Source of the DNA: an uncultured Methanobrevibacter sp.
Lineage (GTDB): Archaea; Methanobacteriota; Methanobacteria; Methanobacteriales; Methanobacteriaceae
Direction of reading: 5' to 3'
Assembly: GCF_900316895.1 (NCBI RefSeq)
Contig: NZ_ONER01000007.1
Coordinates: forward strand, 1 to 44,551
Length of the DNA stretch: 44,551 nucleotides
Each line of letters starts with the position of its first letter. Position 1 is the stretch's first letter. Both the position numbers and the translations under genes were made by a program. The notes beneath the pieces are model-generated. The model worked only from the letters and a program-made list of their open reading frames with translations. It did not search any database and was not told the DNA's origin. Positions 31,658-39,572 of this stretch are shown here, piece after piece.

Positions 31658-32260
31658 CTATTCCTTTTGGAACATGATTAAATAGTGAGATTTTCCTTCA
31701 GGAATATCCTCGCCTATCTCTTCATTCAAATAGGTCATTTTAAGGCCATGTTTATTGAACAGTTGTTCCAACTCTTCAGGAGAAGATCTCACTGGTGTTG
31801 GAGGTCCTTTTGGAACATCCCAAGCCTTATAGTCCATGATTGCAATTTTTCCATCATTTTTGATGATTCTTGAAAGTTCAATGACTGCCTCATCAAGTTT
31901 TCTTGACGCTTTAAAACCATGGAAAACATTGACCATCAAAACGACATCAACGGATCCGTCATCGACTCCAGGAATTCCTTCAGTAATGTCTGCTTCGATA
32001 TTTATCAGGTTTTCAACATTGTTTTCGCTTTTGTATTTTTCCATATCTTCAATTGAGGCGTCATAGACATCCACTGCATAAACTGTTCCCTTGTGATTGT
32101 AATCTTCAAGAATTTTGATTGCATTATGGCCATCACCGCATCCGGCATCCATAATTGTCTCATTTCCATTTAAATTTAGCTCTTGAATGATTTCATCTGA
32201 ATCCAGGAAAAAAGCGCTTGAAAATCCATGAGCCCTATGTCCGTTTTCAGGCATCATCAT
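31658..32260 (-). CDS. class I SAM-dependent methyltransferase (copy B)
   Basis: This 200-residue protein is the paralogue of the one at 30980. It shows HRAHGFSSAFFLDSDEIIQEL, motif I IMDAGCGDGHNAIKI, AVDVYDASIEDM, VDVVLMVNVFHGFKASR and GKIAIMDYKAWDVPKGPP, with EGKSHYLIMFQKE at the end. The longest frame starts at 32332. The ATG at 32260 follows GGTGAT by three bases and begins MMMPENGHRAHG, aligning with copy A, so it is the better start. A 90-base spacer separates it from copy A, so it may have its own transcript or share that of the tarIJ operon. Substrate unknown. Confidence 0.8.
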   Translation of the reverse strand: MMMPENGHRAHGFSSAFFLDSDEIIQELNLNGNETIMDAGCGDGHNAIKILEDYNHKGTVYAVDVYDASIEDMEKYKSENNVENLINIEADITEGIPGVDDGSVDVVLMVNVFHGFKASRKLDEAVIELSRIIKNDGKIAIMDYKAWDVPKGPPTPVRSSPEELEQLFNKHGLKMTYLNEEIGEDIPEGKSHYLIMFQKE

Positions 32261-32373
32261 ATTATCACCTAAGTAATAATATCTAAAAAATAGTATATAA
32301 TTATTGTCAATGTGAAAATTAGTAAACAACACTTAAAAATTAGTTAAAATAAGAAAAAAAAGTTATAAGAGGA

Positions 32374-32478
32374 TTATTTTTTCCAGGTTTGTTTTACTCC
32401 TCTTCCTCTTTTACTACCAGGTTTGGTATAACTTCTTTTTTGTCTGGTTCTTCTGTTAGTTCCTTTAACTTTTGCCAT
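32374..32478 (-). CDS. 34-residue basic protein, possibly ribosome- or RNA-associated
   Basis: The frame encodes MAKVKGTNRRTRQKRSYTKP followed by 14 more residues rich in K, R and G, ending TWKK. About 14 of 34 residues are K or R and none is acidic. AAGGAGGGG precedes the ATG at a suitable distance, one of the strongest ribosome-binding sites in the window, which suggests high expression. The composition resembles very small ribosomal proteins. A fragment-like relation to S30e occurred to me, but the S30e core motif is not present. The gene stands alone between argJ and the methyltransferase copy B. Confidence 0.65.
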   Translation of the reverse strand: MAKVKGTNRRTRQKRSYTKPGSKRGRGVKQTWKK

Positions 32479-32523
32479 ATTTTCCCCTCCTTAAAATTTA
32501 TCATTACAAAATTAGAATTAAAT

Positions 32524-33672
32524 CTATAACAAAAAAATATTTGTTTTCGTGATGTTTTTAGACTGCATTATCTTTTCGGCCCTTTCAAGATAAGGGGTGT
32601 CTTCAAATGCAAGGATTTCACCGTTTTTGACAAGATCAACATCATCAGTGTCATCTGCAATGGATATTGTTACAATATCAGGATTTAAATCACATCCAGA
32701 GTACCCTATTGCTGAGACAATTCTTCCCCAATTAGGGTCTCCTCCAAATACTGCAGACTTGAATAAACTAGAGGATATGATTGATTTTGCTGCAAGACGT
32801 GCATCCTCATCATTCCTGGCATTGCAGACATTGGCTTCAATGAATTTGGTAGCGCCCTCACCGTCACGGGCCATCTTTTTGGCAAGGTCGATGCACAGGT
32901 AATCCAATGCTTCCTGGAAGTTTGAATCGATTTCACCGTTCTTTACGACTTCAACGCCTGATGCACCGTTTGCCATCAGCAGACATGTATCGTTGGTACT
33001 TTCATCCCCGTCTACGACAATCATGTTGAAACTGATATTCGCTGATGCCTTGAGTGCCTTTTTGATTTCATCTGCAGGAATTACTGCATCGGTTACAATG
33101 AAAGACAGCATTGTACCCATATTTGGAGCAATCATTCCGCTTCCTTTGGTGATTCCAGCAAGTCTGACTGTTTCACCGGAAGTTAATGTGACTTCCAAAG
33201 CGCATTCCTTTGGAAATGTATCTGTAGTCATGATGGCCTTGGCGGCTGCAAGTGAGTTTTCAGGATCGTTTCCAAGCTTTGACAATGATTCATAAGCCAC
33301 CTTGGAAATGATGTCTATAGGCATTTCACGTCCTATGACCCCTGTTGATGAAATTGCTATCTCATCCTTAGGTATTTTCAAGTCCTTAGACACAAGTTCA
33401 ACTAATGTCTCACAGTCCTTAAATCCCTGTTGGCCTGTAAAACAGTTGGCATTTCCACTGTTGACAAAGACAGCTGAAATGATGCCTTTTTTTAAAACGT
33501 TCTGAGTGTACTTAACAGGAGCTGCAACCACTTTGTTTGAAGTGAAAACTGCTGAAGCAGTGCTGTTTGGTGAAACAATTATAGTGACACCATATTTTCC
33601 TTCACGAGCCCCTGATACTTTAAGATTTTCAATTACTGAAAATCCTCCATCAAGTTCTTTAATAAAATTCAT
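32524..33672 (-). CDS. argJ: arginine biosynthesis bifunctional protein ArgJ (ornithine acetyltransferase)
   Basis: ArgJ transfers the acetyl group from N-acetylornithine to glutamate. It matures by self-cleavage before a threonine that becomes the nucleophile, here in IAPNMGTMLSFIVTDA (the T after MG). Other family features are NSGNANCFTGQQGF, STGVIGREMP, ITKGSGMI, VDGDESTNDT and GGDPNWGRI. Its 382 residues are typical of the family. Family members differ in whether they also make acetylglutamate from acetyl-CoA. The frame from 33681 opens at a GTG in GTGATTTTT; the ATG at 33672 is preferred. It is the downstream gene of a run starting with the NYN RNase gene, with a 15-base gap to the single-pass protein. 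Confidence 0.95.
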   Translation of the reverse strand: MNFIKELDGGFSVIENLKVSGAREGKYGVTIIVSPNSTASAVFTSNKVVAAPVKYTQNVLKKGIISAVFVNSGNANCFTGQQGFKDCETLVELVSKDLKIPKDEIAISSTGVIGREMPIDIISKVAYESLSKLGNDPENSLAAAKAIMTTDTFPKECALEVTLTSGETVRLAGITKGSGMIAPNMGTMLSFIVTDAVIPADEIKKALKASANISFNMIVVDGDESTNDTCLLMANGASGVEVVKNGEIDSNFQEALDYLCIDLAKKMARDGEGATKFIEANVCNARNDEDARLAAKSIISSSLFKSAVFGGDPNWGRIVSAIGYSGCDLNPDIVTISIADDTDDVDLVKNGEILAFEDTPYLERAEKIMQSKNITKTNIFLL

Positions 33673-33687
33673 AAAAATCACAAAAAA

Positions 33688-34095
33688 TCATGTTTCATTT
33701 TCTTTTATATATTGCGTATCAATCAGTGATGAGCCATTCTCGTTATAGTCTATTCCGTCAACTTCCTTATCATAAATGACTTCATTTGCAGTTATATTCT
33801 TAGTCATTTCCTCTGTTACATTCTCAAAATGAGGCTGACCGTCATTACCGTCATCAAAACTGAGAGATACACCCATTCCTGCACCTATGACAAATGCGAC
33901 CAATGCAATTATCACAATGAACATGAGAGTTCCGCTGCTTTTTCTTGGCTGTTTGGGTTTTCTTTGCCTTTGCTTCATAGGCCTGGACGGACGATTATTG
34001 AACTTATTTTTACCTCTTCCAAATTTTCTTTTGGAAGTATTTTGGCGACCATTTCCTGATCTTAAAACTCTTTTATCGTCTTTTTTTCGTCTCAT
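33688..34095 (-). CDS. small single-pass membrane protein with basic N-terminus
   Basis: The first 55 residues are extremely basic (KRKFGRGKNKFNNRPSRPMK, KQRQRKPKQPRK). One membrane helix follows (about 57-80, TLMFIVIIALVAFVIGAGMGVSL) and then an acidic extracellular tail of about 55 residues. The topology is therefore N-inside, C-outside. The basic part could bind RNA, DNA or the membrane surface. It has no recognised domain. It sits 21 bases after the GGDD membrane protein and 15 bases before argJ, so it belongs to that transcript. Association with the RNase/GGDD pair is possible but unsupported beyond position. Confidence 0.65.
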   Translation of the reverse strand: MRRKKDDKRVLRSGNGRQNTSKRKFGRGKNKFNNRPSRPMKQRQRKPKQPRKSSGTLMFIVIIALVAFVIGAGMGVSLSFDDGNDGQPHFENVTEEMTKNITANEVIYDKEVDGIDYNENGSSLIDTQYIKENET

Positions 34096-34116
34096 GATTT
34101 TTCTCGTCTTAATTGA

Positions 34117-35319
34117 TTAAGTGATAACCGCATAAATTAGGGCCAGAATAACCCCTATAAAACTGAACATTCCAAGTCCCAAAATTGACATCACATAAGC
34201 AAATATGAATACGAATGCAAATACCCCAATCAATTTCGGTTTCTCGTTTTCCACCAGATTAATGAGAGTCCTTGTAAATTCGGATGGAATATTATAAGCA
34301 TATAAACCGTTGGCCAATTCAAAAACAACCAATGACAATGGAGAAGTTGAATCCAAATCGTCTACAAGCTGAGCCCTTTCTCCTGCTTCACGTCTGCTTC
34401 TTCCAACACCTGCCCTGATTTTTGCACCGTTATCCAATGCAAACCATGCTGCATCAAGACCTGCACGAATCGCCAAATCTTTTGAAGGGAATTTTGCAAT
34501 GAAGTCATCTCCACCTTCCCTGTAGCCTTCGAGCTCTCCTTCACATTCGGTTTCGATGAAATTTTTGATTCCTGTCATCAATTCCACCAGCTGATTCCTT
34601 CCGTTTTTGTTGATGAATTTGGTGGAATCAATCAAGTCAATGAACAGATAATTTTCCAGGTCAACCGGTCTTGATTCCTGAAGAAGGAACGGTGAATCAA
34701 ATACCAACGCATATTCTCCACCTAATTTGGTAAATGCGATTCCAGGAAAGCTTCCGACACTTTGAGTATAATGAATTGCCCTTTCAATTGAAGCGGCACC
34801 AGTCATCCCCACAGCAGAGATTATTGGAATTCCTTCAGACAATCCTATTCCAATCAATTCAATAGCTACACGGATTGCATCGTTTTTACTTAGCATTCTT
34901 GCAACAAGCTCTGTAGCTGTCTTTTCCACAATTTCTCCCTTTTCGTTTTGAATGATTTTGACAAAAATGTCAATCAAACGGGAAGGATGCGGAAGCTCAA
35001 TGTAGAAATAACGGTCACTACCCATGATAATGTTACTTACCAGCGCATATTCTTCAATCTTATTTTCCGCCGGTTGCAATTCATGAAAAGTATAATCCTT
35101 TGGAAGGTTTTCGGCACCTACATCACGAACGAGGTTTTCCAAGATGGAGTCGGATGTGATTTCAGCCTTTTCAAGCTCAAATAGAATGGTCTGAGTATAA
35201 TTGAATAGTTCCACATACTCAGTTTCAAGTGAGTTTGTTGGAAAAAATTTTGTTCCCACCGCAATCGGATTGAGCTTTGTTGTGAGTCGGATAATAAACC
35301 TAGTTAAACTATTAACCAT
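34117..35319 (-). CDS. membrane protein with cyclase/GGDEF-like palm domain (GGDD motif)
   Basis: Two membrane helices close the 400-residue protein (about 363-400). The cytoplasmic part contains FIDLIDSTKF (226-235) and REGGDDFIAKFPSKD (267-281), followed by IRAGVG (301-306). In GGDEF domains, class III cyclases, GTP cyclohydrolase III and Cas10, a first aspartate in a D-x-x-x-S/T/F strand and a GGD(D/E) hairpin bind two metals and a nucleotide. The spacing here is close to that pattern. A region upstream (about 130-215, with GIGLSEGIPIISAVGMTGAASIERA) may be a diverged second domain. It overlaps the NYN RNase gene by 8 bases. Catalysis is not proven; the resemblance is motif-level. Confidence 0.6.
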   Translation of the reverse strand: MVNSLTRFIIRLTTKLNPIAVGTKFFPTNSLETEYVELFNYTQTILFELEKAEITSDSILENLVRDVGAENLPKDYTFHELQPAENKIEEYALVSNIIMGSDRYFYIELPHPSRLIDIFVKIIQNEKGEIVEKTATELVARMLSKNDAIRVAIELIGIGLSEGIPIISAVGMTGAASIERAIHYTQSVGSFPGIAFTKLGGEYALVFDSPFLLQESRPVDLENYLFIDLIDSTKFINKNGRNQLVELMTGIKNFIETECEGELEGYREGGDDFIAKFPSKDLAIRAGLDAAWFALDNGAKIRAGVGRSRREAGERAQLVDDLDSTSPLSLVVFELANGLYAYNIPSEFTRTLINLVENEKPKLIGVFAFVFIFAYVMSILGLGMFSFIGVILALIYAVIT

Positions 35320-36337
35320 CCAAGTCTCCTCCTCTTTCCAGTTCTATTTCAAAATCACCAGGCTTTTCCAATAGCATGTCAGGTTTTACGGATACAAATG
35401 GGAATTTCCAAGATCCAAGTCTTCCGGCAATTGTGCTTGCGATATTTCTTGAATTCCTTTTGATGAACACTTCATCATGTTCGCTTACGCGCACTAGAAT
35501 GTTATATGGTGCAGTTTCAGTAACTTCATCTGCAAGCAGTATGTTCAATTCAAATGTGCCCGGTCTTGTAAACAAATCATTTCTTACTGCGATTAAAGGT
35601 TTTTTCTCAAGACCTAACCTGTCTGCAATGGTAACTGAAATGTTACCTGCATTTTTCACAGCAATCTTATAATCTTTAGGATGTACCAATACGAAAATAA
35701 CATATGGTGCGGCGATTTCCACATCATCCACCATCTCCACAATCTTATTGAACATAGGTATTTTGGAAAAGATGTTTTCCAACCGTGATTCTGCATTATT
35801 TTCATTGTCGATACGGATGATAGCCTGTTTGGCTATGTTTAATGGGGAAATTTCCAGACCTTCTTTTCCTGTGTAGATTTCCCATTTTTTAAAGTTTAAT
35901 TCCTTGATAATTTCGTCACAAATGTGCTGTAAGATGTTTTTATCCTTTTTAGGTTTTTTCGGTTTTCCAAAAGTGAGTCTGCCATGATCAATTATGAACG
36001 GTATTCTCATGGAGGCAATGTTTCTAAATTCGGCAGCATAATCTCTGAATTTATCATTTGATAGGACTTTTGCTTTTTCACGAGTTGCAATATCCAATAT
36101 AAAATGATCTGCATCATTTCCCGCTGGAACTTCTTCCACATTGTCACTTTCCAGCAATTTTGCAAATTTTTCCTTATCATCAATATCATGACGAAGTGAT
36201 GCATCAGCAATAATTACAAATTCATCTTCACTTTCTTCCAATGCTTTAACAGCAGCAAGAATATTGGACATTTGAGGTTGTCCGTTCTCATTTTTAACAT
36301 GATGAGCTACATTAGAAGCATCTACGACCACTTTCAT
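35312..36337 (-). CDS. NYN/Zc3h12a (Regnase-like) RNase with tandem C-terminal repeats
   Basis: The N-terminal ~125 residues form a PIN-like NYN domain. Conserved acidic positions are in VVDASNVAHH (D6), IIADASLRHD (D45), GNDADHFI (D75, D77) and SNDKFRDY (D95, D99). This is the arrangement of MCPIP1/Regnase-type endoribonucleases. After a basic linker (KPKKPKKDK) come two copies of a ~60-residue domain, starting APYVIFVLVHPKDYKIAV (about 200) and APYNILVRVSEHDEVFIK (about 276). Each has ISVTIADRLG- or IASTIAGRLG-like and RPGTFELNI- or KPGDFEIEL-like ends. They may sense a ligand or bind RNA. The ATG follows GGTGAT. The GGDD protein is translated from an 8-base overlap. Confidence 0.8.
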   Translation of the reverse strand: MKVVVDASNVAHHVKNENGQPQMSNILAAVKALEESEDEFVIIADASLRHDIDDKEKFAKLLESDNVEEVPAGNDADHFILDIATREKAKVLSNDKFRDYAAEFRNIASMRIPFIIDHGRLTFGKPKKPKKDKNILQHICDEIIKELNFKKWEIYTGKEGLEISPLNIAKQAIIRIDNENNAESRLENIFSKIPMFNKIVEMVDDVEIAAPYVIFVLVHPKDYKIAVKNAGNISVTIADRLGLEKKPLIAVRNDLFTRPGTFELNILLADEVTETAPYNILVRVSEHDEVFIKRNSRNIASTIAGRLGSWKFPFVSVKPDMLLEKPGDFEIELERGGDLDG

Positions 36338-36400
36338 AATATCACCTAAAAATTCAATTCAGTTTATTATATATATTTTATTCTTATATTTAAATTTAAT

Positions 36401-37144
36401 TTATAATTTATTTCTTGGATATTTTCCAAATAAAAATTTTTCGCCATTTACTTCATTTAAATAGATTTCAATCTCATCTTCTGAGATGTTATAAACATTA
36501 TATGAGTTTTTATTTTTGCCTCTGAGTTTTAAAGAGGAGAGAGACCCTGCATTGACAATAAGGGTTTCATTTATTTTCCATATATTTGGAACATGCTTAT
36601 GTCCGGACAAGACCAAATCGACCTCATGAGTTGTCAGGGTTTTTAGAATATCTCCCGCATCAGACAAAACATTGCGTTCACGTCCGGTCTGAGGTATGGA
36701 TACAACATGATGGTGCAGAGCAACAATGGAGAAATTTTCATTGATTACACATTCATCCAACTGATGTTCCAGCCACATGTGCTGAGGGGTTCCGACATGC
36801 CCCTTGTCCTCATCTGGAGAGCTGCTGTCAAGTCCCATTACTGTGAAATTACCATCCATTGTTAATTTCCAGCTTTTTTCACCGACCAACTCTTCAAATG
36901 TCTGATAACCAAGATTACGGGCATCATGATTTCCCGGAACTGCAAATAATGGGGCTTCAAACATTTCCAAATATTTTGTTGCCTTTTCAAATTCGACATA
37001 ATAACCGTGTTCGGTCAAATCCCCTGTTAAGATTATCATGTCCGGCTGCAAATTGTTAATCTCATTCACGGCCTTTATGAACATTTCCTCATCAAAGGTT
37101 GCATCGGAAATGTGCAAATCGGAAATGTGTGCAATCAAAGTCAT
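36401..37144 (-). CDS. calcineurin-like metallophosphoesterase (CpdA-like)
   Basis: All metal-binding blocks of the superfamily are in order: ISDLHIS (about 7-13), LTGDLTEHG (about 39-47), PGNHD (about 70-74), ALHHHV (about 141-146) and LSGHKHVP (about 181-188). The compact 247-residue form, with DLH start and GHxH end, is closest to class III cyclic-nucleotide phosphodiesterases such as CpdA. The superfamily is wide, and other phosphoesters are possible. It is 5 bases downstream of NAC and thus in its operon; the NYN RNase gene starts 63 bases further on, after its own AT-rich promoter. Its position next to a cyclase-like gene is of interest but not proof of a link. Confidence 0.82.
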   Translation of the reverse strand: MTLIAHISDLHISDATFDEEMFIKAVNEINNLQPDMIILTGDLTEHGYYVEFEKATKYLEMFEAPLFAVPGNHDARNLGYQTFEELVGEKSWKLTMDGNFTVMGLDSSSPDEDKGHVGTPQHMWLEHQLDECVINENFSIVALHHHVVSIPQTGRERNVLSDAGDILKTLTTHEVDLVLSGHKHVPNIWKINETLIVNAGSLSSLKLRGKNKNSYNVYNISEDEIEIYLNEVNGEKFLFGKYPRNKL

Positions 37145-37149
37145 GTTAT

Positions 37150-37500
37150 CTATTGATTCAATTTCATGATGGCTTCTGCAAGGTCGCCTTTACATTCTTC
37201 TAAAGCCTGTCTTGCCTCATCTTCACTGACGCCAGCGCTGTTAGCCACCATTTCCACATCTTCATCAGGAATTTCTACTTCATATTCCAATTCCACTTCA
37301 CGGGCCTTACCTTCGATTTGATAGGTTTCCTGTCCCATCACATTCATTAGACTAACACTAGGATTATCGATGACTAATTCCTTATCTTCAAAACGGATTA
37401 TGACTTCAAGGGCTCCTGGAAGGTCTTCCATTTTCATGCCCATCTTTTTCATTTGTCTTTCCATCTGCTTCATCTGTTTTTTGTTCATGCCAGGTATCAT
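37150..37500 (-). CDS. nac: nascent polypeptide-associated complex protein (archaeal NAC)
   Basis: The 116-residue protein binds nascent chains at the ribosome exit. It has a basic, methionine-rich ribosome-contact start (MNKKQMKQMERQMKKMGMKM). The NAC domain (about 28-80) contains VIIRFEDKELVIDNPSVSLMNVMGQETYQIEGKA. A C-terminal UBA domain (about 82-116) contains VEMVANSAGVSEDEARQALEECKGDLAEAIMKL. Archaeal NAC is a homodimer related to the eukaryotic alpha subunit. GGAT precedes the ATG. The metallophosphoesterase gene follows after 5 bases. Confidence 0.93.
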   Translation of the reverse strand: MIPGMNKKQMKQMERQMKKMGMKMEDLPGALEVIIRFEDKELVIDNPSVSLMNVMGQETYQIEGKAREVELEYEVEIPDEDVEMVANSAGVSEDEARQALEECKGDLAEAIMKLNQ

Positions 37501-37562
37501 AATAAAATCCTCATATAAACTAACTATTAATAAATATATAGTTTAATATTATTAAAAGTTAC

Positions 37563-38702
37563 TTAATTTTCGAATCCGTAGATTTCAGTTTCGAAGGTTT
37601 TTGCGACATCCTTCAAAACATCCGGAATATTGATGGATTGAGGACATTCCTCTATGCATATTTCACATTCGATGCAATCGGAAGCTATTCCCACGCCATC
37701 AAGCTTGGAATAGTTGAGATAGGCATTTCCGAACTGTGTCCATTCATCTATTTTCAGCATTTTATGCTTGTTGTATAAATCAAAGAGTCTTGCGATGTCT
37801 ATTTCCTCAGAACATGACTCGACGCAGTATCTGCATTTTGTACAGTCAACAGTGATGTTGCTGTTGATGATTTCTGAAACCTCATCAAGGATTTGGAGTT
37901 CCTCATCATCCAAAGGATCCGCATTCTTGAATTCCTCGATGTTGTTTTCAAGCTGTTCAAGATTGCTTGCACCGGTAAGGACAACGCATGCATCAAGATT
38001 GGCCACGAATCTCATTGCCCATGAAACAACTGACCTGTCTGGATTGTGTTGTTTCATCAGTTTTTCAGCATCTTCAGGAACATCGGCCAAAAAGCCGCCC
38101 TTATACGGTTCCATAATCATTACCTGCTTGTCATATTTTTTGGCGACTTCAAGACATTTCTTCGCTTCGATGTTTTCATCTTCCCAGTCAAGATAGTTTA
38201 TCTGAAGCAGAACAAATTCGAGTTCAGGATGCTCGAATAGGATTTCCTCCAGAAATTCAGCATTACCATGAGTGGACAATCCGATGTGCTTGATTTTTCC
38301 TTCCTTCTTTTTATTTTCTATAAAAGAGTATAAATCAACATTCTTCCAGGCGGTTTCAGTGAATCCGCTCACGTTATGAAGCATGTAATAATCAAAGTAA
38401 TCTACTCCACAGTTTTCCAGTTGCTGTGCAAACAGCGGTTCCAGTTGGGACTCCTCTGTGATAACAAACAACGGAAGTTTTGTAGCTATTTTAAATGAAT
38501 CACGTGGATATCTGTCAACAACGGTTTTTTTGAAGGCCGGTTCGCCTGCCCCTTCATGATAAACGAATGCAGTGTCAAAATAGTTGAATCCGGCATCCAT
38601 GTATGCATCTACCATCTTATTAACATGTTCTATGTCAATGCTTGTCTGATCATTTTCATCCAAAAGTGGAAGTCTCATCATTCCCATACCTAGCTTAGTC
38701 AT
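37563..38702 (-). CDS. aldo/keto reductase with C-terminal double [4Fe-4S] module
   Basis: The first ~260 residues are an aldo/keto reductase barrel, with MTKLGMGMMRLPLL, GFNYFDTAFVYHEG (catalytic Y and D), DYYMLHNV, IGLSTHG, and VVLTGASNLEQLENNI near the cofactor site. The last ~110 residues hold two ferredoxin-like motifs, DCTKCRYCVESCSEEIDI and DCIECEICIEECPQSINIP. This fused form is common in anaerobes; the physiological substrate is unknown. The frame from 38711 begins with a TTG, while the ATG at 38702 sits five bases after GGTTGAT. It stands alone between nac and tag. Confidence 0.88.
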   Translation of the reverse strand: MTKLGMGMMRLPLLDENDQTSIDIEHVNKMVDAYMDAGFNYFDTAFVYHEGAGEPAFKKTVVDRYPRDSFKIATKLPLFVITEESQLEPLFAQQLENCGVDYFDYYMLHNVSGFTETAWKNVDLYSFIENKKKEGKIKHIGLSTHGNAEFLEEILFEHPELEFVLLQINYLDWEDENIEAKKCLEVAKKYDKQVMIMEPYKGGFLADVPEDAEKLMKQHNPDRSVVSWAMRFVANLDACVVLTGASNLEQLENNIEEFKNADPLDDEELQILDEVSEIINSNITVDCTKCRYCVESCSEEIDIARLFDLYNKHKMLKIDEWTQFGNAYLNYSKLDGVGIASDCIECEICIEECPQSINIPDVLKDVAKTFETEIYGFEN

Positions 38703-38816
38703 ACAAATCAACCTCTATTATAATATTATAATCAAATAATTAATTAATGTATTCAATCATGAAAAATCATCAATTCTTGAATAAATATTTAAATAACATT
38801 TATGATAAGTATTTTC

Positions 38817-39353
38817 ATGAGCGAAAATCGATGCACATGGGCAGGAAACGACGAAGTTTATATAAGATATCATGATGAGGAATGGGGAGTTCCAACCCAT
38901 GACGACAAGGAACTGTTTGAGATGCTTGTTTTGGAGTCTTTTCAGGCAGGACTGTCATGGATTACTATTCTCAAAAAGAGAGAAAACTTCAGAAGGGCCT
39001 TTGATGAGTTTGATGTTAGAAAAGTGGCCGGTTATGATGAGGCAAAGGTTGAGGAACTGCGGCTGAATGAGGGCATAATCCGCCATAAGGGAAAAATCAA
39101 TGCGGCCGTCAACAATGCGCAGGTGTTCATTGAAATACAGGATGAATTTGGAAGCTTTGACGACTACATCTGGGGATTTACAGACGGTGAAATAATTAAA
39201 GCCGAGTTTTTAACAGAATCCAAATTGTCCAAACACATCTCAAAGGACCTGAAAAAGAGAGGCATGAAGTTTGTCGGCCCGACAATAATATATTCCTATC
39301 TTGAATCCATTGGCGTGATTGACAATCATCAGGAATGTTGCTTTAAATATTGA
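38817..39353 (+). CDS. tag: DNA-3-methyladenine glycosylase I
   Basis: This 178-residue base-excision enzyme removes 3-methyladenine from DNA. It begins MSENRCTWAGNDEVYIRYHDEEWGVP, with the family zinc-ligand cysteine and histidine and the conserved Y-HDxEWG. FQAGLSWITILKKRENFR and the glutamate region follow, and the end GVIDNHQECCFKY supplies the remaining histidine and cysteine ligands. The frame can start at 38802. However, an ATATTTAAAT box (about 38783-38792) places transcription at about 38815, so the ATG at 38817 is probably read from a leaderless mRNA. It is a single-gene unit. Confidence 0.92.
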   Translation: MSENRCTWAGNDEVYIRYHDEEWGVPTHDDKELFEMLVLESFQAGLSWITILKKRENFRRAFDEFDVRKVAGYDEAKVEELRLNEGIIRHKGKINAAVNNAQVFIEIQDEFGSFDDYIWGFTDGEIIKAEFLTESKLSKHISKDLKKRGMKFVGPTIIYSYLESIGVIDNHQECCFKY

Positions 39354-39407
39354 ACTGCGAATCCATCGCAATAATTAGATTTAAAGAAAAAATCTATAAA
39401 ATTATAT

Positions 39408-39548
39408 TTAAAAAGGGACAAATCTTTGAGACCTGATTTCTTTAGCTAATTCTTTATATTCGCCACTTGGTGATTTATACATCTTTTTAACAATTTTAAT
39501 TGCATCCTCACCTTCAATTACAGGTGATGGACTAATAGGTTTAGCCAT
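39408..39548 (-). CDS. 46-residue miniprotein, antitoxin-like, paralogue of the one at 39573
   Basis: The frame encodes MAKPISPSPVIEGEDAIKIV followed by 26 residues ending RSQRFVPF. GGAGG lies about eight bases before the ATG. It aligns without gaps with the neighbouring 46-residue protein, sharing MAKPI.P...EG.DAI, S/T-x-E/K-x-K near the middle and SQR..F at the end. The MAKPI-x-x-T-P-x-L-x-G-x-D-A opening resembles small antitoxins that accompany type II toxins in archaea and bacteria. No toxin gene is nearby. Both could be antitoxin orphans or an unrelated miniprotein family. Confidence 0.6.
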   Translation of the reverse strand: MAKPISPSPVIEGEDAIKIVKKMYKSPSGEYKELAKEIRSQRFVPF

Positions 39549-39572
39549 TTTAATACTCCTCCATTTAATGCT

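Noticed and set aside
32374..32478. Calling the 34-residue basic protein ribosomal protein S30e
   Set aside because: The core SLARAGKV-type motif of S30e is not present; only size and charge agree.
37768..38196. A 142-residue plus-strand ORF across the aldo/keto reductase gene
   Set aside because: It is antisense to the ferredoxin-like module and lacks any start signal.
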